A stretch of 64,000 nt of DNA from Punica granatum (Eukaryota > Streptophyta > Magnoliopsida > Myrtales > Lythraceae). Under the pieces are notes generated by a model that saw nothing but the letters and a program-made list of their open reading frames with translations, made no database searches and was not told the DNA's origin. The position numbers and the translations under genes were made by a program. This document shows positions 1-11,942 of this stretch, in pieces. Each line of letters starts with the position of its first letter. Within the stretch, counting starts at the first letter, position 1. The stretch spans positions 30,314,605 through 30,378,604 of the forward strand of contig NC_045130.1 of the NCBI RefSeq assembly GCF_007655135.1. Direction: 5' to 3'.

Positions 1-2230
1 ATTAATTTAATCATGATTATACATATACAATTACAATTGTTTATCTGGACATTTACATTTATAATCTTATACTATATATAAGATTATCATTCTAACCCAT
101 TTAATTGACTTAAAATAAGTAATGTCCTTGGTAAATGTATTTAAGTAGTTACACGAGATTTTTAACCTTGTTTCGACTTCTAATTTTTACAATATAAAAT
201 TAAAAATACCAGTGGAACAATGAAAGTTTGCGCAATTATTACTAAAGTGTATTTAACTAATTGAGATTTTTAATTTCAATTCCAATTATAATTTTTACAA
301 ATGATGTGAAAGAAAAACTCAATGGACAAATAAAATGCTTTTGCTATTATTTAACAATAATATCGAGTAGAACTATTGCACTTAATTGAACGCTTGAAAT
401 AACAATTTAGGAAGCACTACAACACTTAATTCTTAAGAATAAAATTAAAGAGTGCGATTTCCAGTGCCCTGCATGCTTTGAAATTAAATCAGTGAAATGT
501 TTTTGGTCATATATGAAGTTGTGGAGCCATGCATCTTTGTTACATGAGTCATGTGGTGATGCAAAGGAGATGACAGGCTATGGCAACCATTGATGATGAA
601 TTTCTCTGTGGTAATTCTTTTGCCGCAAAACATAAAATTTTATTCACCGGTGTTAATTTCGATAGAAGCGTTTAGAATACTATTGCTTCACTCATTCTCT
701 GCTAAATATGAATTCATCAAACTATATCTATTGAGATGTCTGAAGAAAGAAATCAAAATATGTTTTCTTTTGAAAATTTTCAAGTATTATTATTTACTGC
801 TATAGTTTTCTCAATTTTCTAATACATAGAAATTAGTTTTAGTTTGAATTATTTTGTAATATCCATATAATCCATGCTACTGTTAATATTACATGCTCAA
901 TTACTGGAATTTAACCATTGTCTATACGTATTATAATTTTAATTTCCAATACATTTTTCATGGATGAATTAATCTTCCATCATAGTCTGACCGAAGTTCC
1001 ATGTGTAACATACATCTGTATAAGTTAGTAACCTATTGTATGATAGTTAAATTTGATCCAGAAAGTACAAAACTTAAAAGAAAAAAAGAGGTTTTACCTT
1101 ATCGCACAAAAAATAAAAATAATGAAGAATAGTGAAAGAAAAATAACAACAAATAATGTGAGAAAATTAAAATAATAATTTATTTGCTATCAGGAAAAAT
1201 CATAAATATAGAAATTAAAGATCATGTCGTTTTTGTATAGGTAGAAGTTGGATATTGCTAATTAGCCTTCACACAGATCATGTGAGAAAGACGAAGAAAT
1301 ACTTGACATGATATATATATAGCATGATTTGAGAAAACTAACTATAAATAATCATTTTCTTATGGTAGAGGTGCATCTATATTTTATTCGGGTTTACTTT
1401 CTTAATTATGGTTGATGATAATTACAAGACTGGGGCCATTTCCACTCTCTATTTGACTAATACACCATATTTGTTATTTGTTGTACAAAATTACCCCTAA
1501 TACTGTATTTATGGCTCTAATAAATGTGATTAGACCCCCTAATCAGTCTCTCAATCATCTTTTTCTTTCTTAATTTGGGCACAGATTTTACCATTTGCAA
1601 ACTCCTATATTTTGTTGATAAAAAATTGCTAAATTATTAACATTATTGTATGTTAAATCATTGTATAATAGATATAAGAAAATCTTAAAGATTTCAAATC
1701 TCCTATATCTAGAGCTAGACTGATGTTTTAAAAAATCTCAATGCCAAATTAAAGAAGGAGCCAATCATCTTTAACGTACGTGGAGTAGACAATATCATTA
1801 GCGTTATCGATCCACTATTCTCATTCATCAGAAGATCTTTTTAAGATTAAACAAGTAATCCTTGCACAGGCTTTTTTTTTTATGAAAGTCAGTCAAATTA
1901 TGTATTATTGCACCTAAAATAAGTTTAACTTAATATAAAAAAATTATTATTTTATGATTTTTTTTAGATGCAACCATGGACTGGAAGTCTGAAATGATCG
2001 AACACCAATTGTCTTTGTGCATATTTTGACATGAAGAAGTAACATATTTAATATTCCGCAAACTACCTCTAAACAATATCTAAAAGGAGGAACGAATTGT
2101 AAGAGAGTGCCATGTAGGACGAAAGTATGTTATGGTTAAATAATTTTTGGAGTCACCAACAATAATAATACGGAAAATGGCACAATACTGTAATGCCACT
2201 TCGCTTAAAGAATTCTAAAATCTTCAAATT
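1..2230. other. A+T-rich intergenic DNA, no gene seen
   Basis: This stretch is strongly A+T rich with only short open frames. I see no conserved protein motif, terminal inverted repeat or tandem array. It is probably decayed intergenic and repeat DNA. Confidence 0.6.
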
Positions 2231-2353
2231 ATGGAAGTTCAGAAGATTTAAATCGATGGAAGTTCAAAGTTCCTAATTCTTGGAAGTACAAAATCCCAAT
2301 CTAATGGAAGTCCGGAAGTCGTAACTGTCATGGAATTTTAAGAGTCCTATAGG
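2231..2353. repeat. Short degenerate tandem repeat, about 25-bp unit
   Basis: About five imperfect copies of a unit beginning ATGGAAGT follow each other at roughly 23-26 bp spacing (starts near 2231, 2256, 2281, 2304 and 2330). The copies have diverged. No coding role is visible. The 2354-2844 stretch after it holds only non-coding A+T-rich sequence. Confidence 0.6.
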
Positions 2354-2844
2354 TTTCGCTCTCTTAATTTTTTTTTTTTTGAAATTGTCAACTTGTCCAT
2401 TGCTGCTCGACAACCTAGGACACCGCACGAAAATGGATTTAGTTCGATTTGTTGACATCCTTAAGTAATGCTATTATGATATGTTATCTTGATTTTGTAA
2501 ATTGTGGATAATAACGAGAAAGGGGTGCTGTGCATGGTGCACGGCCTAGCCCAGGTTCTTTTTAAATGTGAAATGCTTCTTCATATCCTAACTTCTATTT
2601 AAAATCTATCGCAACTGTTTATGTAACATAAAAGGCTGAACACATCTAGAAAATAATTGGATGTCTAAAGTATATCCTTAGCAAAAAAATAAAATTAAAA
2701 AAAAAACAATTATACATCTATAACTAATATAACAGCATGGAGCTCAACAGGTTATTTCAATTCCAAAGGTTCGTCTCGAACCACTGTCACTGTTCGGAGT
2801 TATCCCAAACCAAAAAACTACCAAAATATGCTATGGTAATCTTA

Positions 2845-3107
2845 GAACTCTTGAATTTGCAGAGATAGTGTTTTTTTCTCAAAAGATTTACTGCTCACAT
2901 CGTCATCAACACTTGAAATTGTTGTCGTTGGGGTTTCAGGCATTCGACTCATTTATGGAATCGATGAGAACCGTGCCTCGGTGTTTCGATACGCAGCTCA
3001 AGAAGATAGTTATAGGCACTTTTCCTAAGACCTCCGAGAAGTTTTCAACAATCAAGGCTTTGCTCCGTCTCAAACATATGGTGCTTCCTAGGGGATTGAA
3101 TTGTTGA
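2845..3107 (+). pseudogene. F-box/LRR gene fragment (3' exons only)
   Basis: This matches the 3' part of the intact F-box gene at 13104-14694. It begins with the end of exon 2 (CTTGAATTTGCAGAG), continues through a recognisable intron, and reaches an exon-3-like segment at 2940-3107. That segment encodes FDTQLKKIVIGTF, equivalent to FSTQLKKIEIGTF in the intact gene, and ends with LPRGLNC and a stop. About 27 residues present in the intact gene between ALLK and LPRGLNC are missing. The F-box and most repeats are absent upstream. Downstream sequence to about 3250 also resembles the DNA after the intact gene, so a block of genomic DNA was duplicated and then truncated. It is almost certainly not functional. 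Confidence 0.8.
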
Positions 3108-3249
3108 ATAGTGTCAGTACCCAAAAAGAGAAACTCAGTCACATAGCTGTAGGATCTTGGTTCTGGTTCGCTCGAGAGTGGAAATAACTCAGATGTCAAA
3201 CTTGATTATGATCTATAGCTTTCTCAGGATATATTATCTGAAGTTTGTA

Positions 3250-4724
3250 TCCTACCTCTTCTAATTTCTGATTATTGAAAAATGGCATAGTATAGTTGAA
3301 CATGTCGGCTGTGTAAATTAGTAATAATCCTAGTAAAAGGAATTAGAGGTAAAATCTCATGAAAAATTTGGGAACAAAGATGGTCCAAAATGCCCAACAA
3401 AGGACGAATGCAGCTGACTGCCATCTCCACTCCGCACTTCCGGCTATCAACAGAAGTTCCAGTTTTGTATCAATCAGCAGAAGTTTCTGTTTTTTTTATC
3501 GATCACACTATATAGACATAACCATGATGATGGTTGCCTTTCAATATAATCCACCCTATGGTTCGCTCAAGTGGGCTCCTGGTAGTAACTAAGAAACGCT
3601 TAGCAGGCCCTGGCCGACGACGTGCCAGAAGGTGACGCACGGAGTTTGTAAGCGGATATTTTATATAAACTAGTTTAGGAACGTGATTAATGGGCTTTCT
3701 TTCTTTATGTTAATTACCCAAAAAAATTTACGAAAAAACAACAGCGCCTTCCTACCATAAAAAAAAAAAAAAAGCGCCTAAAATTTCCCTCTATCTTTTA
3801 ATATTATTTCAAAATTTCCCTCTCTGTTATTTCTTAAGGGCTGTCTTCCAAGATGGAGCTACACACTTGATCGAGTTACAGCAATCGGTACTGATCTGGT
3901 CTTTCTTTCTTTCTTTCTCTCTGTCTATGATAGCTATTTCATTTCAGCTTCTCCCGCTTATAGCTAGAGATAAACAACTATCGATTCTTGCCGTCTATAA
4001 TGCCCGATTAGGGATACGGGAACTAGATGCTGAGGAGTGATATCGATCAATTAATTTTCGAGACCATCATTTTCCTTTTCTGGTAACAATTCACAATATA
4101 ATTGATTAACAGAGGATTGTATGTGTCCTAGAATTACTCGGATATATTCTAGGCTATGCGGTTAAGGTACGAGATGATGGCTAATTTGTTATCTATACGT
4201 ATAAACATTTTCAGGCCGTTACTGTGCCTTATTTTTCCCCCCTTTAATTTGGGATTGCTTTGAATAAAGATCGAATTGCTGTTAATTAATTGGAAGATGA
4301 AGAATACCACTGCTGATATTGATGTAAATTATTTATAGGAAGATATATAGAATATTTTTGCTTTAATTAGAGAAGAGAACGATTGTATTGATGTATGGAT
4401 AATCGGCTTTGGTTGCCTTGAAGTTGCCGGGGAAGATGTATGGAGGGTCTAACCATGAAAAGCAATATTCAATAATTCTCTGAATGTACTAGTAGAAAAA
4501 CAGTGGCTTAGGGACAAACAAAGACGGATGTGATTCTGTCTTTCGACAGGAGTCGACCCGGGAAGATATTCACCAAGTATGCAGTAGATCTACTGCCTAC
4601 GTTAGCTAGCTAAACAGATCCTTACATTAAGAGATAATAGCTTTCTTTCACCGAGTAATCACTTATTGACGTTATCCTGCTTACATGACACTTTTGAAAT
4701 GCTAGGTGGAAAATCGTTTACTCA
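3250..4724. other. Intergenic and upstream region of the F-box pseudogene
   Basis: No conserved gene is visible. Pyrimidine-rich sequence near 3840-3925 followed by T-rich DNA resembles a plant 5' leader and leader intron, as seen upstream of the intact F-box copy. It may be the old leader of the pseudogene that starts at 4725, but I cannot prove this. Confidence 0.4.
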
Positions 4725-6131
4725 ATGGATGCAAGTTCCATGTTGCACCAAGCTAAATCAAACACACCGCATAGGAGACGGGAAGTCAATTGGTTCTCTT
4801 ATTTACCTTTCGAGATCATTGTGCATATCCTGTCTTTCCTCCCACTGGAGGATGCTGTGAGAACGAGCATGTTGTCGACTATGTGGAAGCACCTGTGGGC
4901 TTTTGTCCCTGATCTGAGCATTACAGAAGACAAGTTTCTCTGAGAGGTCACTCTTTCTGGACTTTGTGGGAAGAGCCCTTGCTCTTCGTGGCGAATCTTC
5001 ACAAAGAGCACTCTCTCTCATGTGAAGATGTGTCTCTTATCATGAACTGGATCAATACTGCATTGAGATGCAATGTGCAGGATCCTGGGCTGGACCTCCG
5101 CAGTTCTGGAAGTCCTTATCTGTTGGATTTCCCGATATTCAGGAGTGAAGCTCTGAAAAAGTTTCGAACAGGGTCGTCCTGTATCCTTATATTTCCGTCT
5201 TCAGATTATCTCCCGAACCTCAAGGTCTTGTCTCTTTGTGAGGTTATGTTTGTGGATGAGGATTCTGTACAAAGGTTGTTCTGCGGTCCATCTCTTGAGT
5301 CATCATCCATCAAGCGATGCAAGTGGAGGAAACTCACCAGCGTACACATTTCCGCCCCCAAGTTCCAACAATTGTCTATTGATGATTATGCAGATGAAGA
5401 GCACTACGGTGAAAAGTTTTTCATATCAAGATGTTTCTGCATATGACCGTCGCGAATACACATCAATGAAGCCTCCCTCAAGTCCTTCCTTTACAAGGGC
5501 GAGTTCGTCAATGAATATTGCATATTGGGCAGCAACTTGCAGCTGGTTGAGGCAGAATTTCATGTGTTCCATCCGTATGATCTAGATACAGATATAGTTG
5601 TCTCTCATGGGTATCAGCTTTTATTAGTTGTCCGTAACGTGAAAGTCTTGATTCTATCCTCGTGGGATGAGGCTCTTCAGTAATATGACCGACTATGACC
5701 ATAGAAGGGGACATAGATTCTTCGGCTTTTAGGGTGCTTCTAATGATACTTAGAATATCTCCTCACCTAAGAAGGCTTATCCTTACAGATGTAATATGCA
5801 TATTCTTATAAAAGTGTCCTTTCCAAAGCATTTGATTTATATGCTCTAAGTAATCTCCTTATAAACTGTTGAGTTCTGCTGACTTTAGGGATTTGACCAC
5901 TATTCGCAAAACGGAGGAGATGGATGGTCCTTGGACCCGGTGCCTTCGCGCTTCGTGACAGGGCTCACAGAGATGTCGGTCTGCTTACGCTCTAAAGAGA
6001 ATCTCGAAAAAGACCTTTCCATTTTAAGGCAATTGCCTGAGAGTGCAACTGCTTTGGAGAAAATGGAAATCTGCTATGCAAGGATTTTGTGGATACTAAG
6101 TAATAGAGGAAATAATGATTTCAAATCCTAG
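4725..6131 (+). pseudogene. F-box/LRR protein pseudogene, frameshifted paralogue of 13104-14694
   Basis: The start encodes an F-box (LPFEIIVHILSFLPLEDAV, then STMWKHLWAFVPDL) that aligns with LPDAVLYHILSFLPMKDVV in the intact gene at 13.1 kb. The frame then breaks. An extra base near 4938 gives a stop at 4941-4943, a short loss in a CT run near 5015 shifts it again, and a further shift follows near 5410-5440. Homology nevertheless continues across the frames through the repeat region (KRCKWRKLTSVHISAPKF against KHCKWMNLKSVSISAPKL). It ends in a C-terminal segment at 5931-6131 that still reads ESATALEKMEI. Introns sit in the same places as in the intact copy, so this is an unprocessed duplicate. 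A Copia remnant begins just after its end. Expression as a truncated F-box protein cannot be excluded, but a full product is not possible without frame repair. Confidence 0.85.
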
Positions 6132-6134
6132 TTT

Positions 6135-7640
6135 TCCTTGTATAGGCACTGTATTATAATCATGTAATTATTTTTTTTCATATACACGTCATGTAAAGAT
6201 CTATATCATTCAATACACCTCAAATGATAAGTTGAGGTTTCAGCTAAAATCCTCTAACTTTTGATGGTATCAGAGCTTACGGCCGAGTAATCTATACAGT
6301 CGACCTTGATCAGTCTAATCTATCTATTCTACTTCAACCCTCAACCTTCCCAATTGAAACTACATGTTCTGAAAGGACATCATGAGCCCCTTACTCGAGA
6401 CCTATGGTCTCCTTCCCTACGCTAAAGGTCGAGTACCCGAACCTAGCAAGATAATCAAAGGATCATATGGCAGTATCTCACAAAACCTAGAGAAAATGCA
6501 GTGGGTATCCTGAGACGAATTTCCACTCACCTGCATTATGCTTGCGAGGACTGAAGAAATCAGTTTCACCATTCTCTTCGCCAAGACATCCCGCGAGGCT
6601 TGGCACTCTCTGGAAACCGCATTCCTCGGGCAGACAGCAGCCCAAGAAGATATCCTGGAACAACAATGGCGTGACCTCCGCAAGGGCTTACAATCAATGC
6701 TGTGATTTATCAATAATGTCAAGAAGAAAGTTCTCAATTTTGCACAAATTGGGAAACCTAAGACTCCCGCAGAGGTAAACCATCGTCTACACTGACTTAG
6801 GACCTCAATGGGAGCCTCTTATCTTAGCCAAATCAGACACAATGGTAATGATGAGCAGGGGCAGAGCCAATGTATTGGTAGGGGCAATTGCCGCCCTGAA
6901 CTTTGAATTTTTTAAAATTTTACTCTAAAAGTATGTTTATTTATGAGTTTTTCCGTTTAAAATTAGTATTTTGCTCCCCGAAAAAAATTATTTAGGTACT
7001 ACATTTTTGTCCCCTGGATGAAAATCTTGGCTCCACCCCTGACGATGAGTATCATAAGCTCACCTCACTCCTCATGGGAGACACGATGAACATCGATCCT
7101 ATGCTGTTGTACACGAGCAAACACAGCAGCAACAGTCGGCTCCCTTGCTTCTCTCTCTGGAATTCTCGGACCACCTCCCATCGAAGTCCATTATGCTGAT
7201 GGTCACGGAAAGAACGGAGATCGCGGCAAAGGGAAGAACAAAGGGAAGGCAAGGAAACGGAGTGAACGGCGGTGGCAATGGCTACCGTGGTCATGGCGGT
7301 GGTTTCTACGGTGGCCATGGCGGCTACGGTTATGGGCAAGGCAGCAACAGCTCTCGGAGCTCTGGCTATGGCAGCGGGAAAGGAACGAGTAACCAGTTCA
7401 ACGCTAATTTTGGAGGAGAGGGACGGCAGATTGGGTGGAGCGGTCCTGGTCAGAATTTCAACCGGACCCGAGACACGTGAACTCCCCAACCTGGCCCAAT
7501 CTCAGCCCGGTGCTTTCTATCCTTTTGGATCCTCTCGGCCCAGCCTAATCCAAGCACGATCCAGCCCAGCATCTGCCTACAGCCCAATCCCTTCCTCTGT
7601 TTAGTGCCAGAACTGCGACTGAATTCGAATTTCATTGTTC
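6135..7640 (+). mobile_element. Copia-type LTR retrotransposon remnant: primer-binding site and gag
   Basis: TGGTATCAGAGC at 6265-6276 is the classic plant Copia primer-binding site, complementary to initiator methionine tRNA. Sequence just upstream is probably the end of a 5' LTR. Downstream, broken frames encode a Copia gag of the UBN2/retrotran-gag type: FAKTSREAWHSLETAFLGQ and QTAAQEDILEQQWRDLRKG near 6575-6690, then a glycine-rich tail near 7270-7480. A stop after QSML, frame changes and a hAT MITE at 6856-7041 interrupt it. No zinc knuckle, integrase, reverse transcriptase or 3' LTR was found, so only the first 1.5 kb of the element survives. Confidence 0.8.
6856..7041. mobile_element. 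hAT-type MITE, copy 1
   Basis: The ends are inverted repeats (CAGGGGCAGAGCCAA and TTGGCTCCACCCCTG). The flanks are ATGATGAG (6848-6855) and ACGATGAG (7042-7049), a 7-of-8 match. An 8-bp target duplication with CAGGGG ends is the signature of the hAT superfamily. The element is 186 bp, has no coding capacity, and sits inside the Copia gag remnant, so it is younger than that element. Two relatives are at 16897-17089 and 60999-61202. Confidence 0.88.
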
Positions 7641-8545
7641 GGCTTCTATTCAGTGCACAACTCTTTCACTATGGATTCTATTCGCATACTTTGGAGAATT
7701 ATCTCCTAAGGGGTGGTCGTTTTCTGTAGAGAACTAAGGACTTTCTCTTATATTCGATAAATTCTATCGTCCCTATAACATCTATCCTGTAAGCATGCTT
7801 CTTGATGGGATGCTCTAACATTATCCAGCATTTCTAGCATAATCTTAACAAGCAAATGTCACACATATATATAGATATCCTATGGAGGTGGAATCGATAT
7901 GATCTTAGTTGTCTCATGCATACTAACTACTTGCATAACTAGTCCAATTTGGATTTGTCTTCCTTCCACGTTGATGACAGTTCACAGCTTGAGTGTTCAG
8001 ATTGGATTTCTCTTCTTATCCACTAGGATGCCAACTAAGCATCTTAGATTTCATGTTGAATTTCTTTTGAATTCGCTTGGATAATAACTCGGCATTATTA
8101 ACGAGTTCAACTTGAAATTATCTTCTCAATGGAGGTGGCAAGACTTCTAGGTTGAGTTATCTTCACCATGAGAAGTAATTATATCCTAATTGCAAATTTC
8201 TTTTTGTCAGTAGATACCTATGCCATGGAAATGGCAAACACAGCAGTGCGATTTGCATGGTGCTTAATTTGCTTTTGTCACGGACAGCAATTCGACATGA
8301 TAAAATGACTTAAAATTTGTTTAAATGCTTTTCAAAATCTCGAAAATTCGTTGATTTTTTTCATCAAGTGTAAGAAAACAATGACTTACTGATTTCAATG
8401 TTCGTGGAAAGTAATTCCATTCTTCATGATAGCCAATTCATGAACAAAAAAGGCAAAATGGTTCTTTTTAATAGTTATACCATACGTTGTGCCCATTCTA
8501 CGCGCGGTTAAAACAAATTTTTAATTATTGATTTATTGATTCTTT
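7641..8545. other. Unassigned intergenic DNA
   Basis: This may continue the decayed Copia element, but I found no convincing pol motif in any frame. The open frame at 7899-8084 resembles nothing I know. Confidence 0.4.
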
Positions 8546-8758
8546 AATTAAGGGGTTTACCATAAAGTATTATATAAAATTATTGGTCCTCCACTTGTAT
8601 CTAAAATTTATCAATAATAAAATAAATAAATAAATTGAATTTATGAAGAAAATGACTAATTAAGGGATTTACCATAAAGTATTATATAAAATTACTTGTA
8701 TCTAAAATTTATCAATAATAAAATAAATAAATAAATTGAATTTATGAAGAAAATGACT
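8546..8758. repeat. Tandem duplication of a 112-bp A+T-rich unit
   Basis: Copy 1 (8546-8657) and copy 2 (8658-8758) are nearly identical and directly adjacent. Copy 2 lacks about 11 bp containing TTGGTCCTCC. High identity points to a recent slippage or unequal-exchange event. No gene overlaps it. The DNA from 8759 to 9546 holds no recognisable gene. Confidence 0.9.
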
Positions 8759-9555
8759 AAATTATTTTAGGCAGGAGAGAAACGGGCAAAATTAGAATTT
8801 CAGAAGGAATTGAGAAAGAAAGTGGAGTGTTTGGAGAAAATTGTGGGAAGTTAAGGGTGGTGAGAGGGTGAATTGACGAATTTATCCCCATCGATTGTCC
8901 AATCTACTGACTACAATCTTTTCTTTAAAATTATTTGCAATATGCATTTTAGGAAATTGAATCTGAGACAAAAATCTTCCTTCCCTCTTTGGTATTATTA
9001 GTATGGATGAGTACAAAGAGAGAAATACTTCGTTGATCCAACCTCGACCTGTGAAGTGAGGAAACACCAACGAAATTGTAACAGATAAAGAAATAAGTGT
9101 TAATCATCGAATAATTGCTTTAATTGTTCTTAACTGTGACAATCTTATTGGTTCTTTCTTACCAGAATCACTATGGGTAGGACCATTTAAGATTTTCTCG
9201 ACTCTAAGTCATTGTAATAGTGGGAAAACCAATAATATTTGAAAAAAAACAAATGCTGATATTATTAAAAATCCCTCACCATAGACAGGCCCTTACTGGT
9301 CCCTACTATTATAAACGACGAAGAAAAACTACCGTCTGAATTTCACTACTCTTACAAAAATAAATTCAATCAATAACAACTACTAAATTAAAGTTATAAT
9401 TTAATTGTAATTTTACAAAAATAACTATCTAACTTTACCTATTTTTTCTCATCCACACGAGAAGGTTATGTGGGATTATTTGGGTCATTAGGTTATGTAT
9501 AGACTAATACGATTATTCTTTAATCGTTCAAGCAAAATACTTCATATATCCTTTT

Positions 9556-11064
9556 GGGAAAATGACCCAAATAATCACAAATTTAACACTTTTTCTACGT
9601 TTTATCACAAATTAATTTTTTCTATAAAAAATACACAAACTATCGATCCATTATAAGTTTTATCATACCGTTATAGTCTTTGTCAATTCTAACTGGAGGT
9701 GCTGACATGGCATTGACAGTGACACATGGTGCACGGAAATTGGCTATGTAGGCCCCATATAAATTTTATTATTAAAAATCATTATAAATTAAAAAAAAAA
9801 AAAAAGAGATTCTATGCACCACCATCCTCATCTTCTTCTCCCCTCCATCTCCTTCGGTCAACTACATGCCCCTCTGCCTCCGATGATCCTCCACTTCCGA
9901 CAAGTCTCTACACCGAGCCTCTTTCTCGACTGTAGCAGCATCTTAGCAGCAAGCAAGGGGATGGCAGGAGCCACGTGAACCCTGGAAACTCCTTGAAACG
10001 AGCTCGACACGGGTTGTCCAAGGGCACTACAGTGGTAGGGGATGGAGTGGTAATAGCAGCTTCGGGAGAGCAACAACGCAGAGAGTTCGGCGGAGGCAGC
10101 AATAGCTCAGGATGGATGGGAGCTGTAGCAACGTGAAGGTGGGGGGAGGAGCGGCAACGGCAGAGCTCAAAGGGTGATAGAGGAGAAGGAAAGTGAGGAT
10201 GGTGATGGTGATGGTGTAAAGCAAAACAAAAGAAGATGATGGTAATGGAAGTGGATGGTGGTGGAAGGAAAGAACAACGGCGATTCTGCAGTGGCAGGGA
10301 GACAGCGGCAACACAACAACAACAACTCAGCGAGTTTCGAGAAGAGGAATGTGATGAAGACGAGGATGATTGGTGTTGGCGGTAGTGGGCAGAGGAAGGT
10401 GACGAAGAGGAAAGAAAATAAGAAAGTTATGGAAGGGTGGTGATGGAAGGAGGCTGTGAGCAAAGGGTGAACTAAAGAGGGGAAAGGAAAAGGATAATGG
10501 TGATGTAGATGAAAAAGGGTGAGGAGATGGGAATGGTTGTGATGGCTATGATGGAGTGACTGTGATGTGGTGAGGAACGAAGGAGGTCAAGGAAGATGGT
10601 GGTGATGGAATGGAGAAGTAGAGAATGTAAGAGGGGATGGTCGAGGTTGTGGTGATGGAGGCGGCAGAGGTGAGGATGATTGTAGAGAAGGTATGTGCAG
10701 AGACTTACCAGAAGTGGAGGTTGGAGGTAGAGAGGCGTGCAGTCGAACAAAGGAGATGGAGGGGAGAAGAAGATGAGGGTGGTTGTGTGTGCAGAGACTT
10801 CTCTTCCTCCCCCTTTACCTTTTTTTTTTAAAAAAAAATTTATAATGATTCAGAGGTGTAGTTGCCTACGTAGACAATCTCCGTGCGCCATGTGTCACCG
10901 TCAATGCCAAGTTAGCACACCCAATTAGAATTGATGGAGATCGTAACAACGTGGTAAAACTTATAGCGGATCGATAGTTTGTGTATTTTTTATATAAAAA
11001 AAAATTATTTTGTTATAAAACATAGAAAAAGTGTAAAGTTTATGATTATTTTGGTCATTTTCCC
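9556..11064. mobile_element. Mutator-like element (MULE), non-autonomous, long TIRs
   Basis: The ends are GGGAAAATGACCCAAATAAT and its inverted counterpart ending GGTCATTTTCCC. The flanks carry a perfect 9-bp target duplication, TATCCTTTT, at 9547-9555 and 11065-11073. The inverted repeats run for roughly 380-390 bp each (about 9556-9945 and 10675-11064), typical of long-TIR MULEs. The 0.7-kb centre is G+A rich on the + strand and keeps several overlapping stop-poor frames of low complexity. None resembles a MURA transposase. It is therefore non-autonomous. Whether the centre is a captured host fragment (Pack-MULE) or just simple sequence cannot be settled here. Confidence 0.92.
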
Positions 11065-11073
11065 TATCCTTTT

Positions 11074-11696
11074 GTATAATTTATTTTGTTGATTAAATAA
11101 CTCGTAACGGAAAATAAATACTTCAAATAAAGTTCATGATAAAATAATTTTAAATAAATATTGTCAATTTAAAAATATATATGTTGTCATATAAAAATAA
11201 AATAATTATTTATTTTAAATTTAAAATAAAAAGTAAATTTAAAATAAAGTTAAATGATTTATAAGATCAAATAAATAACCAAAACAATATAAATAAATAA
11301 CTAAAAATATAAAATTAAATATATTTTTTAAAATAAAACTAAATAAGAATAATGAAGTTGATCTTTTAACAATATAAAATTAAAAAAGAATAAAATAAAT
11401 ATAATAAACTACAAATTTAATGAATTAACTATTAGAAAATATTGTCAAATATTGTAAAATTGTTTTTAGAAAAATTGTAAAATAAATATTATTCGATAAA
11501 AACAAAGCATTCTTTGAATTGTAAAAAAAAATTAAAATAATATTAATTTCAAAATTGTAGAATAAATATTTTTAAATAATATATATTGAAATATAATTAT
11601 TATTTATTGTAGGTAAATAATTTGAAAAAGAAAATACCCAAATAAAGTGGATAAAAGAATTTTAAAAAAGAAAGAGAAGAACAAACTTCTCTCTCT
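11074..11696. other. Very A+T-rich spacer
   Basis: Nearly pure A/T sequence dominated by runs such as AAATAAAT. No gene or element boundary is visible. Confidence 0.6.
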
Positions 11697-11942
11697 CAAG
11701 GAAGAAGAAGATGATTGGGGGTAGGGTGTGGTGGCTCCCGACGCCGGCCAACACCCCCAGACTAGATCGCCCCGAAGAGAGAGAGTGGAAAGATTTTGAT
11801 CTCCCCCGGATCTGTGAAGAGAGAGAGTTGGGGAGCCACCACCGCCTCGAATCTCCCCTACTCTCTCTCTTCGCGGCGACCTGGTCTTGGGGTGTTCTTG
11901 CCGGCCCGGGAGCCACCACTTCCCCATCTTCTTCTTCAAGCA
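11697..11942. repeat. Inverted repeat (foldback), arms about 80 bp
   Basis: The left arm (about 11697-11785, containing GTGGCTCCCGACGCCGGC) pairs with the right arm (about 11861-11942, containing GCCGGCCCGGGAGCCACC). The spacer is about 75 bp and contains a second, inner GGGAGCCACCACC. G+C content is far above the neighbours. Open frames on both strands here are by-products of the palindrome. It is most likely the core of a foldback transposon or MITE. A transcript would form a long hairpin. Confidence 0.75.

Noticed and set aside
7145..7480. Glycine-rich protein gene
   Set aside because: The glycine-rich stretch continues the Copia gag homology upstream and lacks its own start context.
10027..10750. 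Several overlapping minus-strand proteins of 90-100 residues
   Set aside because: Low-complexity Leu/Ser/His/Pro composition produced by the purine-skewed centre of the MULE; no family match.
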